A stretch of DNA of 64,000 nucleotides from Xylanimonas cellulosilytica (lineage in GTDB: Bacteria; Actinomycetota; Actinomycetes; Actinomycetales; Actinomycetaceae): NCBI GenBank assembly GCA_001072465.1, contig JVKM01000036.1:1-64000 (forward strand), read 5' to 3'. Every line of letters begins with the position of its first letter. Within the stretch, counting starts at the first letter, position 1. The position numbers and the translations under genes were made by a program. Shown piece after piece: positions 8,940 through 19,165 of this stretch. The notes below the pieces were generated by a model that saw only the letters and a list, made by a program, of their open reading frames with translations, was not told the origin of the DNA and made no database searches.

Positions 8940-9935
8940 ATGCCCGAGCACACACCCACGGACGCTCACGACGCAGACGAGGCCGAGACCTCGTCGATGA
9001 ACGAGGAGAACCCTCCCACGGTCCCCGAGGGCATCGCCGTGCGTGACATGATGCGCGTCAAGTACGAGCCGCGCGCCTCCAACGAGGTGCTGATCATCAC
9101 CGGCTACTCGGGAGCGGGCCGCACCGGTGCCGCCCGCGCGCTCGAAGACCTGGACTGGTACGTCGTCGACAACCTGCCGCCGACGATGCTGCCTGCTCTC
9201 GTCGGCATGATGTCGAACGACCCGGCTGCGGGCGTGCACCGACTGGCTGTCGGCGTGGACGTGCGCTCGCGTACCTTCTTCCGCACGCTTGATGCCACGC
9301 TTGAACAGCTCAAGGGCGCGGGCATCGCCTATCGTGTCATCTTCCTCGAGGCCAGCCCCGAGACTCTGGTGCGCCGCTACGAATCCAACCGCCGCCCGCA
9401 TCCCCTCCAGGGCGCCGGCACCCTCATGGACGGCATCAAGGCCGAGATGCGCCTGCTTGCGCCCCTGCGTCGCGCGGCTGACGAGGTCATCGACACCTCC
9501 ACGATGAGCGTCCACGATCTGACGAGGCGCATCCGCGACATCGTGGCGGGGGAGGAGCGCCCCCTGCAGGTCACGGTTGAGTCTTTCGGATTCAAGCATG
9601 GACTCCCGCTCGACGCCGATCACGTCGTCGACGTGCGCTTCTTGAAGAACCCGTACTGGGTGGACGAGCTGCGCCATCTGACGGGCAAGGACCAGGCGGT
9701 CGCCGACTACGTGCTCTCTCAGCCGGGCGCGCGCGATTTTGCTCTCGGATATGCCGACCTTCTTGCCCCCATGCTCAGCGGCTATCTGGCAGAATTGAAG
9801 CCATTCGTCACGATTGCCGTCGGATGCACGGGCGGAAAGCACCGCTCCGTTGCGTCTTCTGAGGCTATCGCCGAACGCCTGCGCACACACGGATACACGG
9901 TTCGCGTGATGCACCGTGACATTGGGAGAGACTGA
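8940..9935 (+). CDS. rapZ: RapZ/YvcJ-family nucleotide-binding protein (RNase adapter)
   Basis: 331 residues. Family members bind ATP/GTP; in Escherichia coli RapZ steers RNase E to a small RNA controlling glucosamine-6-phosphate synthesis, but the actinobacterial role is unsettled. Visible features are a P-loop GYSGAGRT near residues 58-65, the following DLDWYVVDNLPP segment, and the C-terminal domain with VDVRFLKNPYW and the invariant GCTGGKHRSV. An N-terminal extension of about 50 acidic residues precedes the P-loop. The ATG at 8940 has AGGAGG 6 bases upstream. It overlaps yvcK by one base (TGATG), the usual rapZ-yvcK-whiA arrangement. Confidence 0.93.
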   Translation: MPEHTPTDAHDADEAETSSMNEENPPTVPEGIAVRDMMRVKYEPRASNEVLIITGYSGAGRTGAARALEDLDWYVVDNLPPTMLPALVGMMSNDPAAGVHRLAVGVDVRSRTFFRTLDATLEQLKGAGIAYRVIFLEASPETLVRRYESNRRPHPLQGAGTLMDGIKAEMRLLAPLRRAADEVIDTSTMSVHDLTRRIRDIVAGEERPLQVTVESFGFKHGLPLDADHVVDVRFLKNPYWVDELRHLTGKDQAVADYVLSQPGARDFALGYADLLAPMLSGYLAELKPFVTIAVGCTGGKHRSVASSEAIAERLRTHGYTVRVMHRDIGRD

Positions 9936-10939
9936 TGCCCTATCTTGATGCAGCCGGCTGGGTTCAACGTGGAGAATCCGGCCAAAACATCGTCGCCCTC
10001 GGCGGCGGACACGGCCTGTCCGCGACGCTGCGGGCTCTGCGCCACATTACGCGCGCGCTGACGGCTGTTGTGACTGTCGCCGACGACGGCGGTAGCTCCG
10101 GCCGACTGCGCCAGGAGATGCCGATCTTGCCTCCCGGCGACCTGCGCATGGCGCTGGCGTCCCTCTGCGAGGAATCCGAGTGGGGTCTGACCTGGCGCGA
10201 CGTCATGCAGCTGCGCCTGGACACGACCGGCCCGCTCAACGGGCACGCGCTCGGCAACCTGCTGATCTCCGGCCTGTGGCAGCTCCTCGACGATCCGGTC
10301 GAAGGCCTCGACTGGGTCGGGCGTCTCCTCGGCGCACAGGGGCGCGTCCTGCCCATGTCGTCGACGCCGATCGATATCGAGGCGGATATGAACGACGGCG
10401 GCCGCCGCTACGTCGTGTCCGGCCAGTCCAAGGTCGCCGTCGCTCCCGGCACCGTCGAGCACGTGCGCATCACTCCTGAAGCGCCCGAGGTACCTGCCGC
10501 GGTCACCGATGCTATCTCCGAGGCCGACTGGGTCGTCCTGGGACCCGGCTCGTGGTACACCTCTGTGATCCCGCACCTGCTGGTGCCAGAGATTAATCGT
10601 GCGCTTGCGACGACCGACGCCCACCGCGCGCTTGTGCTCAACCTGGCGCGTCAGCGCGGCGAAACCGATCTCATGTCGACCGCCGACCACGTGCGCGTTC
10701 TGCGCGAGTACGCACCCATGCTCAAGCTTGACGTCGTCGTCGCGGATCCGACGGCGTGCGATGACATCGACGACCTGATCGTGGCCGCCGAAGAACTCGG
10801 CGCGCGTGTCCTGTTGCGGCAGGTGCGCACGGGTGATGGAGCCCCGCATCACGACCCGCTGCGCCTCGCTGCCGCGCTGCGTGACGCATTTGACGGCTTC
10901 CTTGGTGAGGTCGGACAGCCCGAAACGTGGTTACCTTAG
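9935..10939 (+). CDS. yvcK: gluconeogenesis factor YvcK/CuvA family
   Basis: 334-residue CofD-like Rossmann protein. Homologues bind UDP-sugars and affect cell-wall growth on gluconeogenic carbon sources (YvcK in Bacillus, CuvA in mycobacteria). The N-terminal glycine-rich nucleotide site NIVALGGGHGLSATL, the VADDGGSSGRLR motif, PPGDLRMALASL, GHALGNL and LGPGSWYTSVIPHLL are all present. The start overlaps the rapZ stop (TGATG), so translation is coupled. It ends 45 bases before the whiA start with no terminator between, consistent with one transcript. Confidence 0.94.
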   Translation: MPYLDAAGWVQRGESGQNIVALGGGHGLSATLRALRHITRALTAVVTVADDGGSSGRLRQEMPILPPGDLRMALASLCEESEWGLTWRDVMQLRLDTTGPLNGHALGNLLISGLWQLLDDPVEGLDWVGRLLGAQGRVLPMSSTPIDIEADMNDGGRRYVVSGQSKVAVAPGTVEHVRITPEAPEVPAAVTDAISEADWVVLGPGSWYTSVIPHLLVPEINRALATTDAHRALVLNLARQRGETDLMSTADHVRVLREYAPMLKLDVVVADPTACDDIDDLIVAAEELGARVLLRQVRTGDGAPHHDPLRLAAALRDAFDGFLGEVGQPETWLP

Positions 10940-10984
10940 AACCTGTTGCCTGCTGACAAACGACATGACATATCTGGAGAAGCC

Positions 10985-11968
10985 GTGTCCCTGACATCTG
11001 ACATGAAGGACGAGCTGGCGCGCGCCGTCGTTACGACGCCGTCCGAGGTCGCCGCCGAAGTGAGCGCGACGCTGCGTTTCGCGGGAGGCCTGCACCTCGT
11101 GGGTGGGCGCATCCTCGTCGAGGCCGAGCTTGACTCGCCCGTGGCCGCGCGCCGCCTGCGCACCTACCTGCAGGCCCTGTACAACGCCGAGTCTTCTGTC
11201 GTCGTGGTGTCCGGTTCTTCCCTGCGACGTGGCAAGCGCTACGTCGTGCGCGTCGTCCACAAGGCCGACGAGCTTGCGCGCCTCACGGGCCTCGTCGATT
11301 CCCTGCGTCGTCCCGTGCGCGGCCTGCCCCCGGTTCTTGTTGCCTCCGGAACCGCGGAGGCCGCGGCTATCTGGCGCGGTGCCTTCCTCGCGCGCGGTTC
11401 GCTCATGGAGCCCGGACGCTCTTCTTCGCTCGAGATCACCTGTCCCGGTCCTGAGGTGGCTCTCGCGATGGTCGGCTGTGCGCGCAAACTCGGCGCGGCC
11501 GCCCGTTCGAAAGAGGTGCGTGGCACCGACCGCGTTTCCGTCCGCGATTCGGACGCGATCGGCACACTGATCTCCGCCATGGGCGCCCCCCAGACCTTCG
11601 AGGCATGGCAGGAGCGGCGCGAACGCCGCGAGGCCCGAGGCAGCGCCAACCGACTGGCTAACTTTGACGACGCGAACCTGCGCCGCTCCGCCCGCGCGGC
11701 CGTCGCCGCGGGTGCCCGCGTTGAACGCGCCTTCGAGATTCTCGGAGACGACGTGCCCGCCCACCTGCTCGAGGCCGGCACGCTGCGCCTGCAGTACAAG
11801 CAGGCCTCCCTCGAGGAGCTCGGCAAGCACACGAATCCGCCTCTCACCAAGGATGCCGTCGCCGGTCGTATTCGTCGCCTTCTCGCTCTCGCCGATAAGG
11901 TCGCGCACGAACGCGGCATCCCGGATACGGAATCCGCGCTGACCCTCGACATGCTCGAGGAGGACTGA
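10985..11968 (+). CDS. whiA: sporulation/cell-division regulator WhiA
   Basis: 327-residue DNA-binding protein with a degenerate LAGLIDADG homing-endonuclease fold joined to a C-terminal helix-turn-helix. In Streptomyces it works with WhiB on cell division genes, and it is kept in non-sporulating actinobacteria. Motifs are MKDELARAV at the start, [20 protein letters not shown] in the middle, and [27 protein letters not shown] in the C-terminal HTH. GTG 10985 is chosen since WhiA proteins begin about ten residues before KDELA and TGGAGA lies just upstream. A TTG at 10946 would add 13 unsupported residues. It is last of the uvrC-purT-rapZ-yvcK-whiA run. Confidence 0.95.
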   Translation: MSLTSDMKDELARAVVTTPSEVAAEVSATLRFAGGLHLVGGRILVEAELDSPVAARRLRTYLQALYNAESSVVVVSGSSLRRGKRYVVRVVHKADELARLTGLVDSLRRPVRGLPPVLVASGTAEAAAIWRGAFLARGSLMEPGRSSSLEITCPGPEVALAMVGCARKLGAAARSKEVRGTDRVSVRDSDAIGTLISAMGAPQTFEAWQERRERREARGSANRLANFDDANLRRSARAAVAAGARVERAFEILGDDVPAHLLEAGTLRLQYKQASLEELGKHTNPPLTKDAVAGRIRRLLALADKVAHERGIPDTESALTLDMLEED

Positions 11969-13180
<1,212 letters not shown>

Positions 13181-13216
13181 GCACACAGCTGATACACCAG
13201 CCATGAGCTGATCAGC

Positions 13217-13250
13217 GAGATGCCCGTGCACGCTCGTGCACGGGCATCTC
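13217..13250 (+). terminator. perfect hairpin between gap and pgk
   Basis: GAGATGCCCGTGCAC and its exact complement flank a 4-base loop, 36 bases after the gap stop. There is no T-run. It may partially terminate transcription or protect the gap 3' end; pgk begins 37 bases later and probably shares the transcript. Confidence 0.5.
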
Positions 13251-13287
13251 GTACATCGCCACCGCCTTCAGACCGAAAGGACTCCTC

Positions 13288-14478
13288 GTGAGGACCATCT
13301 CCACCCTGGGCGACCTGCGCGGCAAGCGCGTCCTCGTCCGCTCCGACTTCAACGTTCCGCTCAAGGACGGCGTCATCACCGACGACGGCCGTATCCGCGC
13401 GGCGCTGCCGACCCTCAAGACCCTCACCGACGCCGGTGCCAAGGTCGTCATCATGGCCCACCTGGGCCGCCCCAAGGGTCAGGTCGATCCCGCCTTCTCG
13501 CTGGCCCCCGTCGCCACGCGCCTCGCCGAGCTGTCCGGCGTGAAGGTCACGCTGGCTTCCGACGTCGTCGGCCCCTCCGCTGCTGAGACCGTCGCCGCTC
13601 TGGGTGATGGCGAGATCGCGCTGCTCGAGAACGTCCGTTTCGATCCCCGTGAGACCTCCAAGGTCGACGAGGAGCGCGAAGAGCTTGCCCGCGAGTACGC
13701 CAAGCTCGGTGACGCCTTCGTCTCCGACGGCTTCGGTGTCGTGCACCGCAAGCAGGCTTCGGTCTACGACATTGCGAAGCTGCTGCCCTCGGCCGCTGGT
13801 CTGCTCGTCCTCAAGGAGATCGAGTCCCTGTCCAAGGTGACCGGCGACCCCGAGCGCCCCTATGGCGTCGTCCTCGGCGGCTCCAAGGTTTCCGACAAGC
13901 TCGGCGTTATCGCCAACCTTCTGAAGAAGGCCGATATGCTCTTCATCGGCGGTGGCATGGTCTTCACCTTCCTCGCCGCTCAGGGCTACTCGGTGGGCAA
14001 GTCCCTCCTCGAGGAAGACCAGATCGACACCGTCAAGGGCTACATCGCCGAGGCTGCCGAGCGCGGTGTTGACCTCGTCCTGCCCGTGGACGTCATCGTC
14101 GCCCCCGAATTCGCGGCAGACGCGCCCGCGACCGTCGTCAAGGTCGACGCGATCCCCGACGACCAGATGGGTCTGGACATCGGCCCCGAGTCCGCGAAGC
14201 TCTTCGCCGACAAGCTGGCCACCGCGAAGACCGTGGCCTGGAACGGCCCCATGGGCGTCTTCGAGTTCGATGCGTTCGCCGGCGGCACCCGCGCCGTCGC
14301 CGAGGCCCTGTCCAAGGGCTCCATGTTCTCCGTTATCGGCGGTGGCGACTCCGCCGCGGCCGTGCGCCTGCTCGGCTTCGACGAGAACACCTTCTCCCAC
14401 ATTTCCACTGGTGGTGGTGCCTCCCTCGAGCTCCTCGAGGGCAAGGTTCTGCCCGGTATCGCAGTTCTGGAGGACTGA
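13288..14478 (+). CDS. pgk: phosphoglycerate kinase
   Basis: 396-residue two-domain glycolytic kinase transferring phosphate from 1,3-bisphosphoglycerate to ADP. The N-domain has [11 protein letters not shown] and the substrate-binding AHLGRPKG; the C-domain has [23 protein letters not shown] and the nucleotide-binding [12 protein letters not shown]. Length matches the family. GTG 13288 follows AAAGGA at 7-8 bases. It is second in the gap-pgk-tpiA-secG block and only 3 bases from tpiA, so both are translated from one message. Confidence 0.98.
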   Translation: MRTISTLGDLRGKRVLVRSDFNVPLKDGVITDDGRIRAALPTLKTLTDAGAKVVIMAHLGRPKGQVDPAFSLAPVATRLAELSGVKVTLASDVVGPSAAETVAALGDGEIALLENVRFDPRETSKVDEEREELAREYAKLGDAFVSDGFGVVHRKQASVYDIAKLLPSAAGLLVLKEIESLSKVTGDPERPYGVVLGGSKVSDKLGVIANLLKKADMLFIGGGMVFTFLAAQGYSVGKSLLEEDQIDTVKGYIAEAAERGVDLVLPVDVIVAPEFAADAPATVVKVDAIPDDQMGLDIGPESAKLFADKLATAKTVAWNGPMGVFEFDAFAGGTRAVAEALSKGSMFSVIGGGDSAAAVRLLGFDENTFSHISTGGGASLELLEGKVLPGIAVLED

Positions 14479-14481
14479 CTC

Positions 14482-15258
14482 ATGGCACGTACGCCCCTGA
14501 TGGCCGGCAACTGGAAGATGAACCTCGATCACCTCGAGGCCAACCACCTCGTCCAGGGCCTGGCGATGGCCCTGTCCGACGCAGGCCACGACTACTCCAA
14601 GTGCGAGGTCCTCGTTATCCCGCCGTTCACCGACATTCGCACCGTCCAGACCATCGTTGACGCCGACGATCTCGGCATCAAGTACGGTGCTCAGGACGTG
14701 TCGATCCACGACAACGGCGCCTACACCGGCGAAATCTCCACCGAGATGCTCACCAAGCTCGGCGTCTCCTACGTGGTCATGGGCCACTCCGAGCGTCGCG
14801 AGTACCACGGCGAGTCCGACGAGCTCGTCGGCGCCAAGGCCCGCAAGGTCTTCGACGCTGGCATGACCCCGATCCTGTGCTGCGGCGAGGCCCTCGAGGT
14901 CCGCAAGGCCGGCACCTACGTCGAGTTCGTGCTCGGCCAGATCCGCGCCGCCCTCGCCGGCTGGAAGGCCGAAGAGGTCGCTAAGATCGTCATCGCCTAC
15001 GAGCCCATCTGGGCTATCGGCACCGGCGAAACCGCTTCCGCCGAGGACGCCCAGGAAGTGTGCGGCGCCATCCGCGCCGCCCTGGCCGAGGACTTTGGCG
15101 CTGAGACCGCCGAGTCCACGCGCATCCTCTACGGCGGCTCCGCCAAGCCCGACAACATCAAGGAGCTCATGGCTCAGCCCGACGTCGACGGCGGCCTCGT
15201 CGGCGGCGCATCCCTCAAGGCTGACTCCTTCGCCGCCATGGCGACGTTCTACGCCTGA
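14482..15258 (+). CDS. tpiA: triosephosphate isomerase
   Basis: 258-residue TIM-barrel enzyme interconverting dihydroxyacetone phosphate and glyceraldehyde-3-phosphate. Active-site residues are visible: Lys in AGNWKMN, His in [12 protein letters not shown], and Glu in [15 protein letters not shown] with the flexible loop. The phosphate-binding [14 protein letters not shown] and GLVGGASL close the barrel. The ATG at 14482 follows the pgk stop by 3 bases, with GGAGGA inside the pgk end. A strong hairpin lies 58 bases past the stop. Confidence 0.98.
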   Translation: MARTPLMAGNWKMNLDHLEANHLVQGLAMALSDAGHDYSKCEVLVIPPFTDIRTVQTIVDADDLGIKYGAQDVSIHDNGAYTGEISTEMLTKLGVSYVVMGHSERREYHGESDELVGAKARKVFDAGMTPILCCGEALEVRKAGTYVEFVLGQIRAALAGWKAEEVAKIVIAYEPIWAIGTGETASAEDAQEVCGAIRAALAEDFGAETAESTRILYGGSAKPDNIKELMAQPDVDGGLVGGASLKADSFAAMATFYA

Positions 15259-15316
15259 GAAGCCGTGATGCGCTCACTCCGCTTGGCCACTTAGGCTGGG
15301 TCGGAGCGGACGCGAG

Positions 15317-15348
15317 GTGGGGCCAACCGGTGTGCCGGTTGGCCCCAC
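15317..15348 (+). terminator. tpiA terminator hairpin
   Basis: Perfect 14-base stem GTGGGGCCAACCGG / CCGGTTGGCCCCAC with a TGTG loop and no T-run. Its 3' arm contains the -35 box of the candidate secG promoter. Confidence 0.6.
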
Positions 15349-15367
15349 CGGCATTCTCGGTTAGACT
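15339..15367 (+). promoter_or_regulatory. candidate secG promoter
   Basis: TTGGCC (15339-15344) and TAGACT (15362-15367) are separated by exactly 17 bases. Transcription would begin near 15374, about 45 bases before the chosen secG start. Confidence 0.55.
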
Positions 15368-15420
15368 AAAGCTATATGTGCCCCGATCCGGGGCGAACTG
15401 CGATAGAAACTGGATTGACC

Positions 15421-15666
15421 GTGACCATTCTGAACAACGTGCTGATCGTGCTGATCTTCCTGACCAGCATCCTGCTGACCCTGACCATCCTTATGCACAA
15501 GGGACAGGGCGGCGGTCTGTCGGACATGTTCGGTGGCGGCATCTCTTCGTCGGCCGGCTCCTCCGGTGTCGCCGAGCGTAACCTGAACCGCATCACCCTG
15601 GGCACGCTGCTCATCTGGCTGGTGTGCATCATCGGCTACGCGCTTCTCGCGAAGTTCGGTGGCTGA
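15421..15666 (+). CDS. secG: preprotein translocase subunit SecG
   Basis: 81-residue membrane protein that assists SecYE channel activity. Two hydrophobic segments (about residues 4-24 and 53-77) flank the conserved cytoplasmic stretch LMHKGQGGGLSDMFGGG, the SecG signature. GTG 15421 gives the usual length and topology. An ATG at 15376 would add 15 polar residues and begins at the predicted transcription start, so it is considered less likely. It follows tpiA, a common actinobacterial location, but appears to have its own promoter overlapping the tpiA terminator. Confidence 0.9.
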   Translation: MTILNNVLIVLIFLTSILLTLTILMHKGQGGGLSDMFGGGISSSAGSSGVAERNLNRITLGTLLIWLVCIIGYALLAKFGG

Positions 15667-15684
15667 CGTCAGCTCGTCTCTGAG

Positions 15685-15720
15685 ATGGCTCTCCGCTTGT
15701 GAGCGGGGAGCCATTATTTA
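15685..15720 (+). terminator. secG Rho-independent terminator
   Basis: Thirteen-base stem (one G-T wobble) with a TGTG loop, followed by TATTTA. It lies 18 bases after secG. Confidence 0.75.
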
Positions 15721-15732
15721 TCCGGACACCGG

Positions 15733-15770
15733 TGTGGGGCCGTCCTCTTCATGAAGAGGACGGCCCCACA
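15733..15770 (-). terminator. 38-bp perfect palindrome after pgl
   Basis: Nineteen-base arms beginning TGTGGGGCCGTCCTC meet at a TTCATGAA centre. It sits 16 bases beyond the pgl stop and just past the secG terminator. No T-run follows, so it is a U-less terminator candidate acting on the minus strand, possibly on both. Confidence 0.6.
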
Positions 15771-15786
15771 GAGTGATGGTGCAGTA

Positions 15787-16536
15787 TCACGCGAGCTTAA
15801 TTCGCGCGGCAGCCGCCTCGTCAAGATAGACGCGCGTCGTGGGGGAGAGGACGCCCGCGACTGGGAGGTCGAGGGGAGACGTGCCCGCAAAGGCTTGCCC
15901 GAGAGCATCCGCCTTCGCTGCACCCGCTGTCGTCAGCCACACCTCGCCGCACGCGCGCATGACTGGCATCGATACCGTGATGCGCTCGGGAGGTGGCTTT
16001 GGAGAATTGCGGATCGCCAGAATGGGGGAGGCCTCGTCCATGTCGACGCGTCCCGGGAAGAGTGAGCAGATGTGACCGTCGGGGCCCATGCCGATCAGTG
16101 CGATGTCGAAGGAGCGCTCACCCATGATCTTACGCCACGTGTCCGCGAACGCCGCAGTCGCCTCGTCGAGGGAACCCGCGCCGGGGGCGGACTCATCCGA
16201 GGAGGGCATACGGACGAACTCAACGCCGGCGGCCGCGTGGAGGAAGCCCTCCCACGCCTGATCGTCGTTGCGGTCCTCGTCCCCCTCCGGCACATAACGC
16301 TCGTCGACCAGCCACACGCGCACGCGGGACCAATCGACGTCGCCAACAAACGGAAGCAACGAGGGCAGCAGGCTCGTCGTGATCGCGCCCCCAGAGATGG
16401 CCAGGTTGATGCGAGAATCGGCCCCGGCCTCGTCGATAAGCGTGTTCAGACGAGCGAGGAACGCACGGCCGACGGCCTCATTCAGTTCCTCGACGGTCGG
16501 GTAGACCTCGAACGTGTGGACATCCGCCATCGTCAC
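15787..16536 (-). CDS. pgl: 6-phosphogluconolactonase
   Basis: 249-residue lactonase of the glucosamine-6-phosphate isomerase-like fold. It hydrolyses 6-phosphogluconolactone, the second oxidative pentose phosphate step. Visible motifs are INLAISGGAIT near the N-terminus, VRVWLVDERYVPEGDEDRN with the active-site region, and IALIGMGPDGHICSLFPG. The start GTG at 16536 overlaps the opcA stop as GTGA; an internal ATG at 16530 is also possible and differs by two residues. It is last of zwf-opcA-pgl and ends at a strong palindrome. Confidence 0.93.
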   Translation of the reverse strand: MTMADVHTFEVYPTVEELNEAVGRAFLARLNTLIDEAGADSRINLAISGGAITTSLLPSLLPFVGDVDWSRVRVWLVDERYVPEGDEDRNDDQAWEGFLHAAAGVEFVRMPSSDESAPGAGSLDEATAAFADTWRKIMGERSFDIALIGMGPDGHICSLFPGRVDMDEASPILAIRNSPKPPPERITVSMPVMRACGEVWLTTAGAAKADALGQAFAGTSPLDLPVAGVLSPTTRVYLDEAAAARIKLA

Positions 16537-17474
16537 TCACCCTCAGAGCATGCAGCGATCCGCGGAAGTTCCTTCGTGAGGAGCTCACCGTAGTAGACGT
16601 CCGGATCCATGCGACGGAGATCCTCCATGAGGGAGTCCTGCACGGATCGGCGCGCGAGGTTCACGGAGCGATCCTCGAGGCCCGGGCGCGACAGGCGTGC
16701 GACCGACGAGGAGGCGCTCCGTGACAGCGACACGGTCGTGTCGTCGTCGAAGAAGAACGTGATGTCCGTGATCGTGAGGGCCTCGGGATCCACGACTCGG
16801 TCGACGGGCACGCCCAGCTGGTGATGCAGCCACGCGGCCACGAGGAAAGGCGAGGGGTGCGTTGCGTTACCCGCGACGCGGATCGACGTCGGCAGGCGGT
16901 CAAAGTCCTCTGCGACGGCCGCAAGCAGTGCCCGCCACAGCGTGACGCCGGCCCACGCGAGATCAGTGTCGCCGGGGGTGTAGACGGCCGAGAGGGCCGA
17001 CAGGGTATCCATGGGGCACTCGGTTGCGCGCGAATCCGTGATGCGCTTGACCGCGAGGCGACCTAGCGGGTGCGCGCCCGGGTTCTGCGGGGGAACGACC
17101 GGCCAGTAGGTGACGACCGGCGTATCAGACTGGAGAAGTGGCATGACGAGCGAGTCGATGTTCGACGCGGCCTCACCGCGAGGCTCCAGGATGATGATGT
17201 CGGACAGGCCCGCTGCGTCGCCAACGCGGATCTGGGCGTTCAGACGCGCCGTGCCCTCGGTGGACTCGGGCTCGACGATGACGATCACGCGGCAGGGGTG
17301 CTCGCGCGAGACAGCGTCGGAGACCTCGATCGCGTTGTCGACGTCGATGAGGTCGGGCACGCAGATGAGCAGCGTGAGGACACGGCTCAGAGCGGCGGAA
17401 CCGCGCTCGTCGCGCAGCTCCACGATGCGGGAGGCGACCTCGGCCGACGTGGTGTTCTTCAGGGTGATGATCAC
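16533..17474 (-). CDS. opcA: glucose-6-phosphate dehydrogenase assembly protein OpcA
   Basis: 313-residue OpcA family protein, required for full G6PDH activity in cyanobacteria and actinobacteria by promoting active oligomers. The N-terminal half has VIITLKNTTSAEVASRI, the middle HPCRVIVIVEP with AQIRVGDAAG, and then SDTPVVTYWPVVPPQNPGAHPLG. It has no catalytic motif, consistent with a chaperone-like partner. GTG 17474 is chosen because it forms a GTGA overlap with the zwf stop; 44 upstream codons in the same frame fall inside zwf and are unconserved. It is translationally coupled to both zwf and pgl. Confidence 0.93.
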   Translation of the reverse strand: MIITLKNTTSAEVASRIVELRDERGSAALSRVLTLLICVPDLIDVDNAIEVSDAVSREHPCRVIVIVEPESTEGTARLNAQIRVGDAAGLSDIIILEPRGEAASNIDSLVMPLLQSDTPVVTYWPVVPPQNPGAHPLGRLAVKRITDSRATECPMDTLSALSAVYTPGDTDLAWAGVTLWRALLAAVAEDFDRLPTSIRVAGNATHPSPFLVAAWLHHQLGVPVDRVVDPEALTITDITFFFDDDTTVSLSRSASSSVARLSRPGLEDRSVNLARRSVQDSLMEDLRRMDPDVYYGELLTKELPRIAACSEGE

Positions 17475-18997
17475 GGGAGCCTCCAGAAGCGGCCGTCGCG
17501 GGCCAGCATGTCGTGCGCGGATTGGGGACCCCACGTGCCGGGCGCGTAGGGCTCGGGCTGACCCTGGGTCTCCCAGAAGGACAGGATCGGGTCGAGGATC
17601 TTCCACGAGGCCTCGACCTCGTGCTGGTGAGGGAACAGGGGAGCGGAGCCGACGAGCGCGTCCAGGATGAGGCGCTCGTAGGCCTCGGGCGAGTCCTCGG
17701 TGAACGCGTGGCCGTAGGCGAAGTCCATGGTCACGTCACGCACCTGCATGGAAGTGCCCGGAACCTTCGCGCCAAGCTTGAGGGTCAGGCCCTCGTCCGG
17801 CTGGACGCGAATAACGAGCGCGTTCTGGCCCGACTCACTGAGGTCGGAGTTGCCGAAGGGCACGTGGGCTGAACGCTTGAAGATGACAGCGATCTCGGTG
17901 ACGCGCTTGCCGAGGCGCTTGCCGGCGCGCAGGTAGAAGGGCACGCCCGCCCAGCGGCGCGTGTCCACGAAGAGCTTGATCGCGGCGAAGGTCTCGGTGG
18001 TCGAGTCGGCCGGAATGCCGTCCTCCTCGAGGTAGCCGCGCACCTGATCGCCGCCCTGCCAGCCGCCGGCGTACTGCCCGCGAGCCGTATCGATGGCCAG
18101 GTCTTCAGGCAGGCGCACCGCGGAGAGCACCTTCTCCTTCTCCGCCCGGATTTCCTCGGGCGTGAAGTGGACGGGCTCCTCCATGGCGGTCAGCGCCATG
18201 AGCTGAAGCAAGTGATTCTGGATGATGTCGCGGGCCGCGCCGATGCCGTCGTAGTAGCCTGCGCGCGTGCCGATGCCGATGTCCTCGGCCATCGTGATCT
18301 GCACGGAATCGACGTAGTTCGCCTTCCATAGCGGCTCGAACATCGCGTTCGCGAAGCGCATCGCCATGATGTTCTGGACGGTTTCCTTGCCCAGGTAGTG
18401 GTCGATGCGGAAGACGTCCTGCTCGTCGAAAATCTGCGAGATGACGTCGGAGAGCTCTTGCGCGGACTTGAGGTCGTGTCCGAAAGGCTTCTCGATGATG
18501 ACGCGACGCCATTCGCGGCCCTGACGCTTGTTGAGGCCTGTGTCGGACAGGTGCTTGGCCACGACGGGGAAGTACGAGGGCGGAATCGACAGGTAGAACG
18601 CGTGGTTGCCGCCGGTGCCGCGCGAGTGGTCGAGCTCGGCGACGGTGTCGGCCAGCTGGCGGTAGGCATCGGGGTCGTCGAAGGTACCCGAGACGAAGCG
18701 CAGGCCCGAGCGCAGCTGGTTCCAGGTTCCCTCGTTGAAGCCGGTGCGGGTGTGTGCCTCGATGGAAGCGCGCACGTATTCCTCGAAGTCCTGCGGGCTC
18801 CAGTCACGGCGTGCAAAGCCGGTGAGGGAGAACGCCGGGTGGAGCAAACCACGGTTGGCGAGGTCGTAGATCGCGGGAAGGAGCTTCTTGCGCGCGAGGT
18901 CGCCCGTGATGCCAAAAATGACGAGGCCACACGGCGGGGAGATGCGCGGAAGCCTGCGATCCAGGGGATCGCGCAGGGTGGGGATCTCGTTGGTCAC
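17471..18997 (-). CDS. zwf: glucose-6-phosphate 1-dehydrogenase
   Basis: 508-residue NADP-dependent dehydrogenase, the first step of the oxidative pentose phosphate pathway and a main NADPH source. The Rossmann motif VIFGITGDLARKKLLPA lies near residues 26-43, the active site reads RIDHYLGKETVQN, and the EKPFGHDL segment precedes it. Length is normal. GTG 18997 has GGAGCG about 8 bases upstream. It heads zwf-opcA-pgl with overlapping stops and starts. tkt lies upstream on the same strand behind a terminator hairpin, so zwf probably has its own promoter. Confidence 0.97.
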   Translation of the reverse strand: MTNEIPTLRDPLDRRLPRISPPCGLVIFGITGDLARKKLLPAIYDLANRGLLHPAFSLTGFARRDWSPQDFEEYVRASIEAHTRTGFNEGTWNQLRSGLRFVSGTFDDPDAYRQLADTVAELDHSRGTGGNHAFYLSIPPSYFPVVAKHLSDTGLNKRQGREWRRVIIEKPFGHDLKSAQELSDVISQIFDEQDVFRIDHYLGKETVQNIMAMRFANAMFEPLWKANYVDSVQITMAEDIGIGTRAGYYDGIGAARDIIQNHLLQLMALTAMEEPVHFTPEEIRAEKEKVLSAVRLPEDLAIDTARGQYAGGWQGGDQVRGYLEEDGIPADSTTETFAAIKLFVDTRRWAGVPFYLRAGKRLGKRVTEIAVIFKRSAHVPFGNSDLSESGQNALVIRVQPDEGLTLKLGAKVPGTSMQVRDVTMDFAYGHAFTEDSPEAYERLILDALVGSAPLFPHQHEVEASWKILDPILSFWETQGQPEPYAPGTWGPQSAHDMLARDGRFWRLP

Positions 18998-19102
18998 GAG
19001 TGGTCGCTCCGTTCGCTAGGGGGAAGGACGAGGCCGTGGCCCGAACGCTTCGCCCGCAGGGGGAAATGGAACGGGACCGAGGACCCACACATGTGTAAGA
19101 GA

Positions 19103-19142
19103 ATAGGGCTGCTGGAACGCCCTCGCGCGCCAGCAGCCCTAT
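19103..19142 (-). terminator. tkt terminator hairpin
   Basis: Perfect 13-base arms ATAGGGCTGCTGG / CCAGCAGCCCTAT around a 14-base loop, 23 bases after the tkt stop; on the minus strand a short TCTCTT follows. Confidence 0.65.
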
Positions 19143-19165
19143 CTTCAGTTCAGTTGACTATAAAG

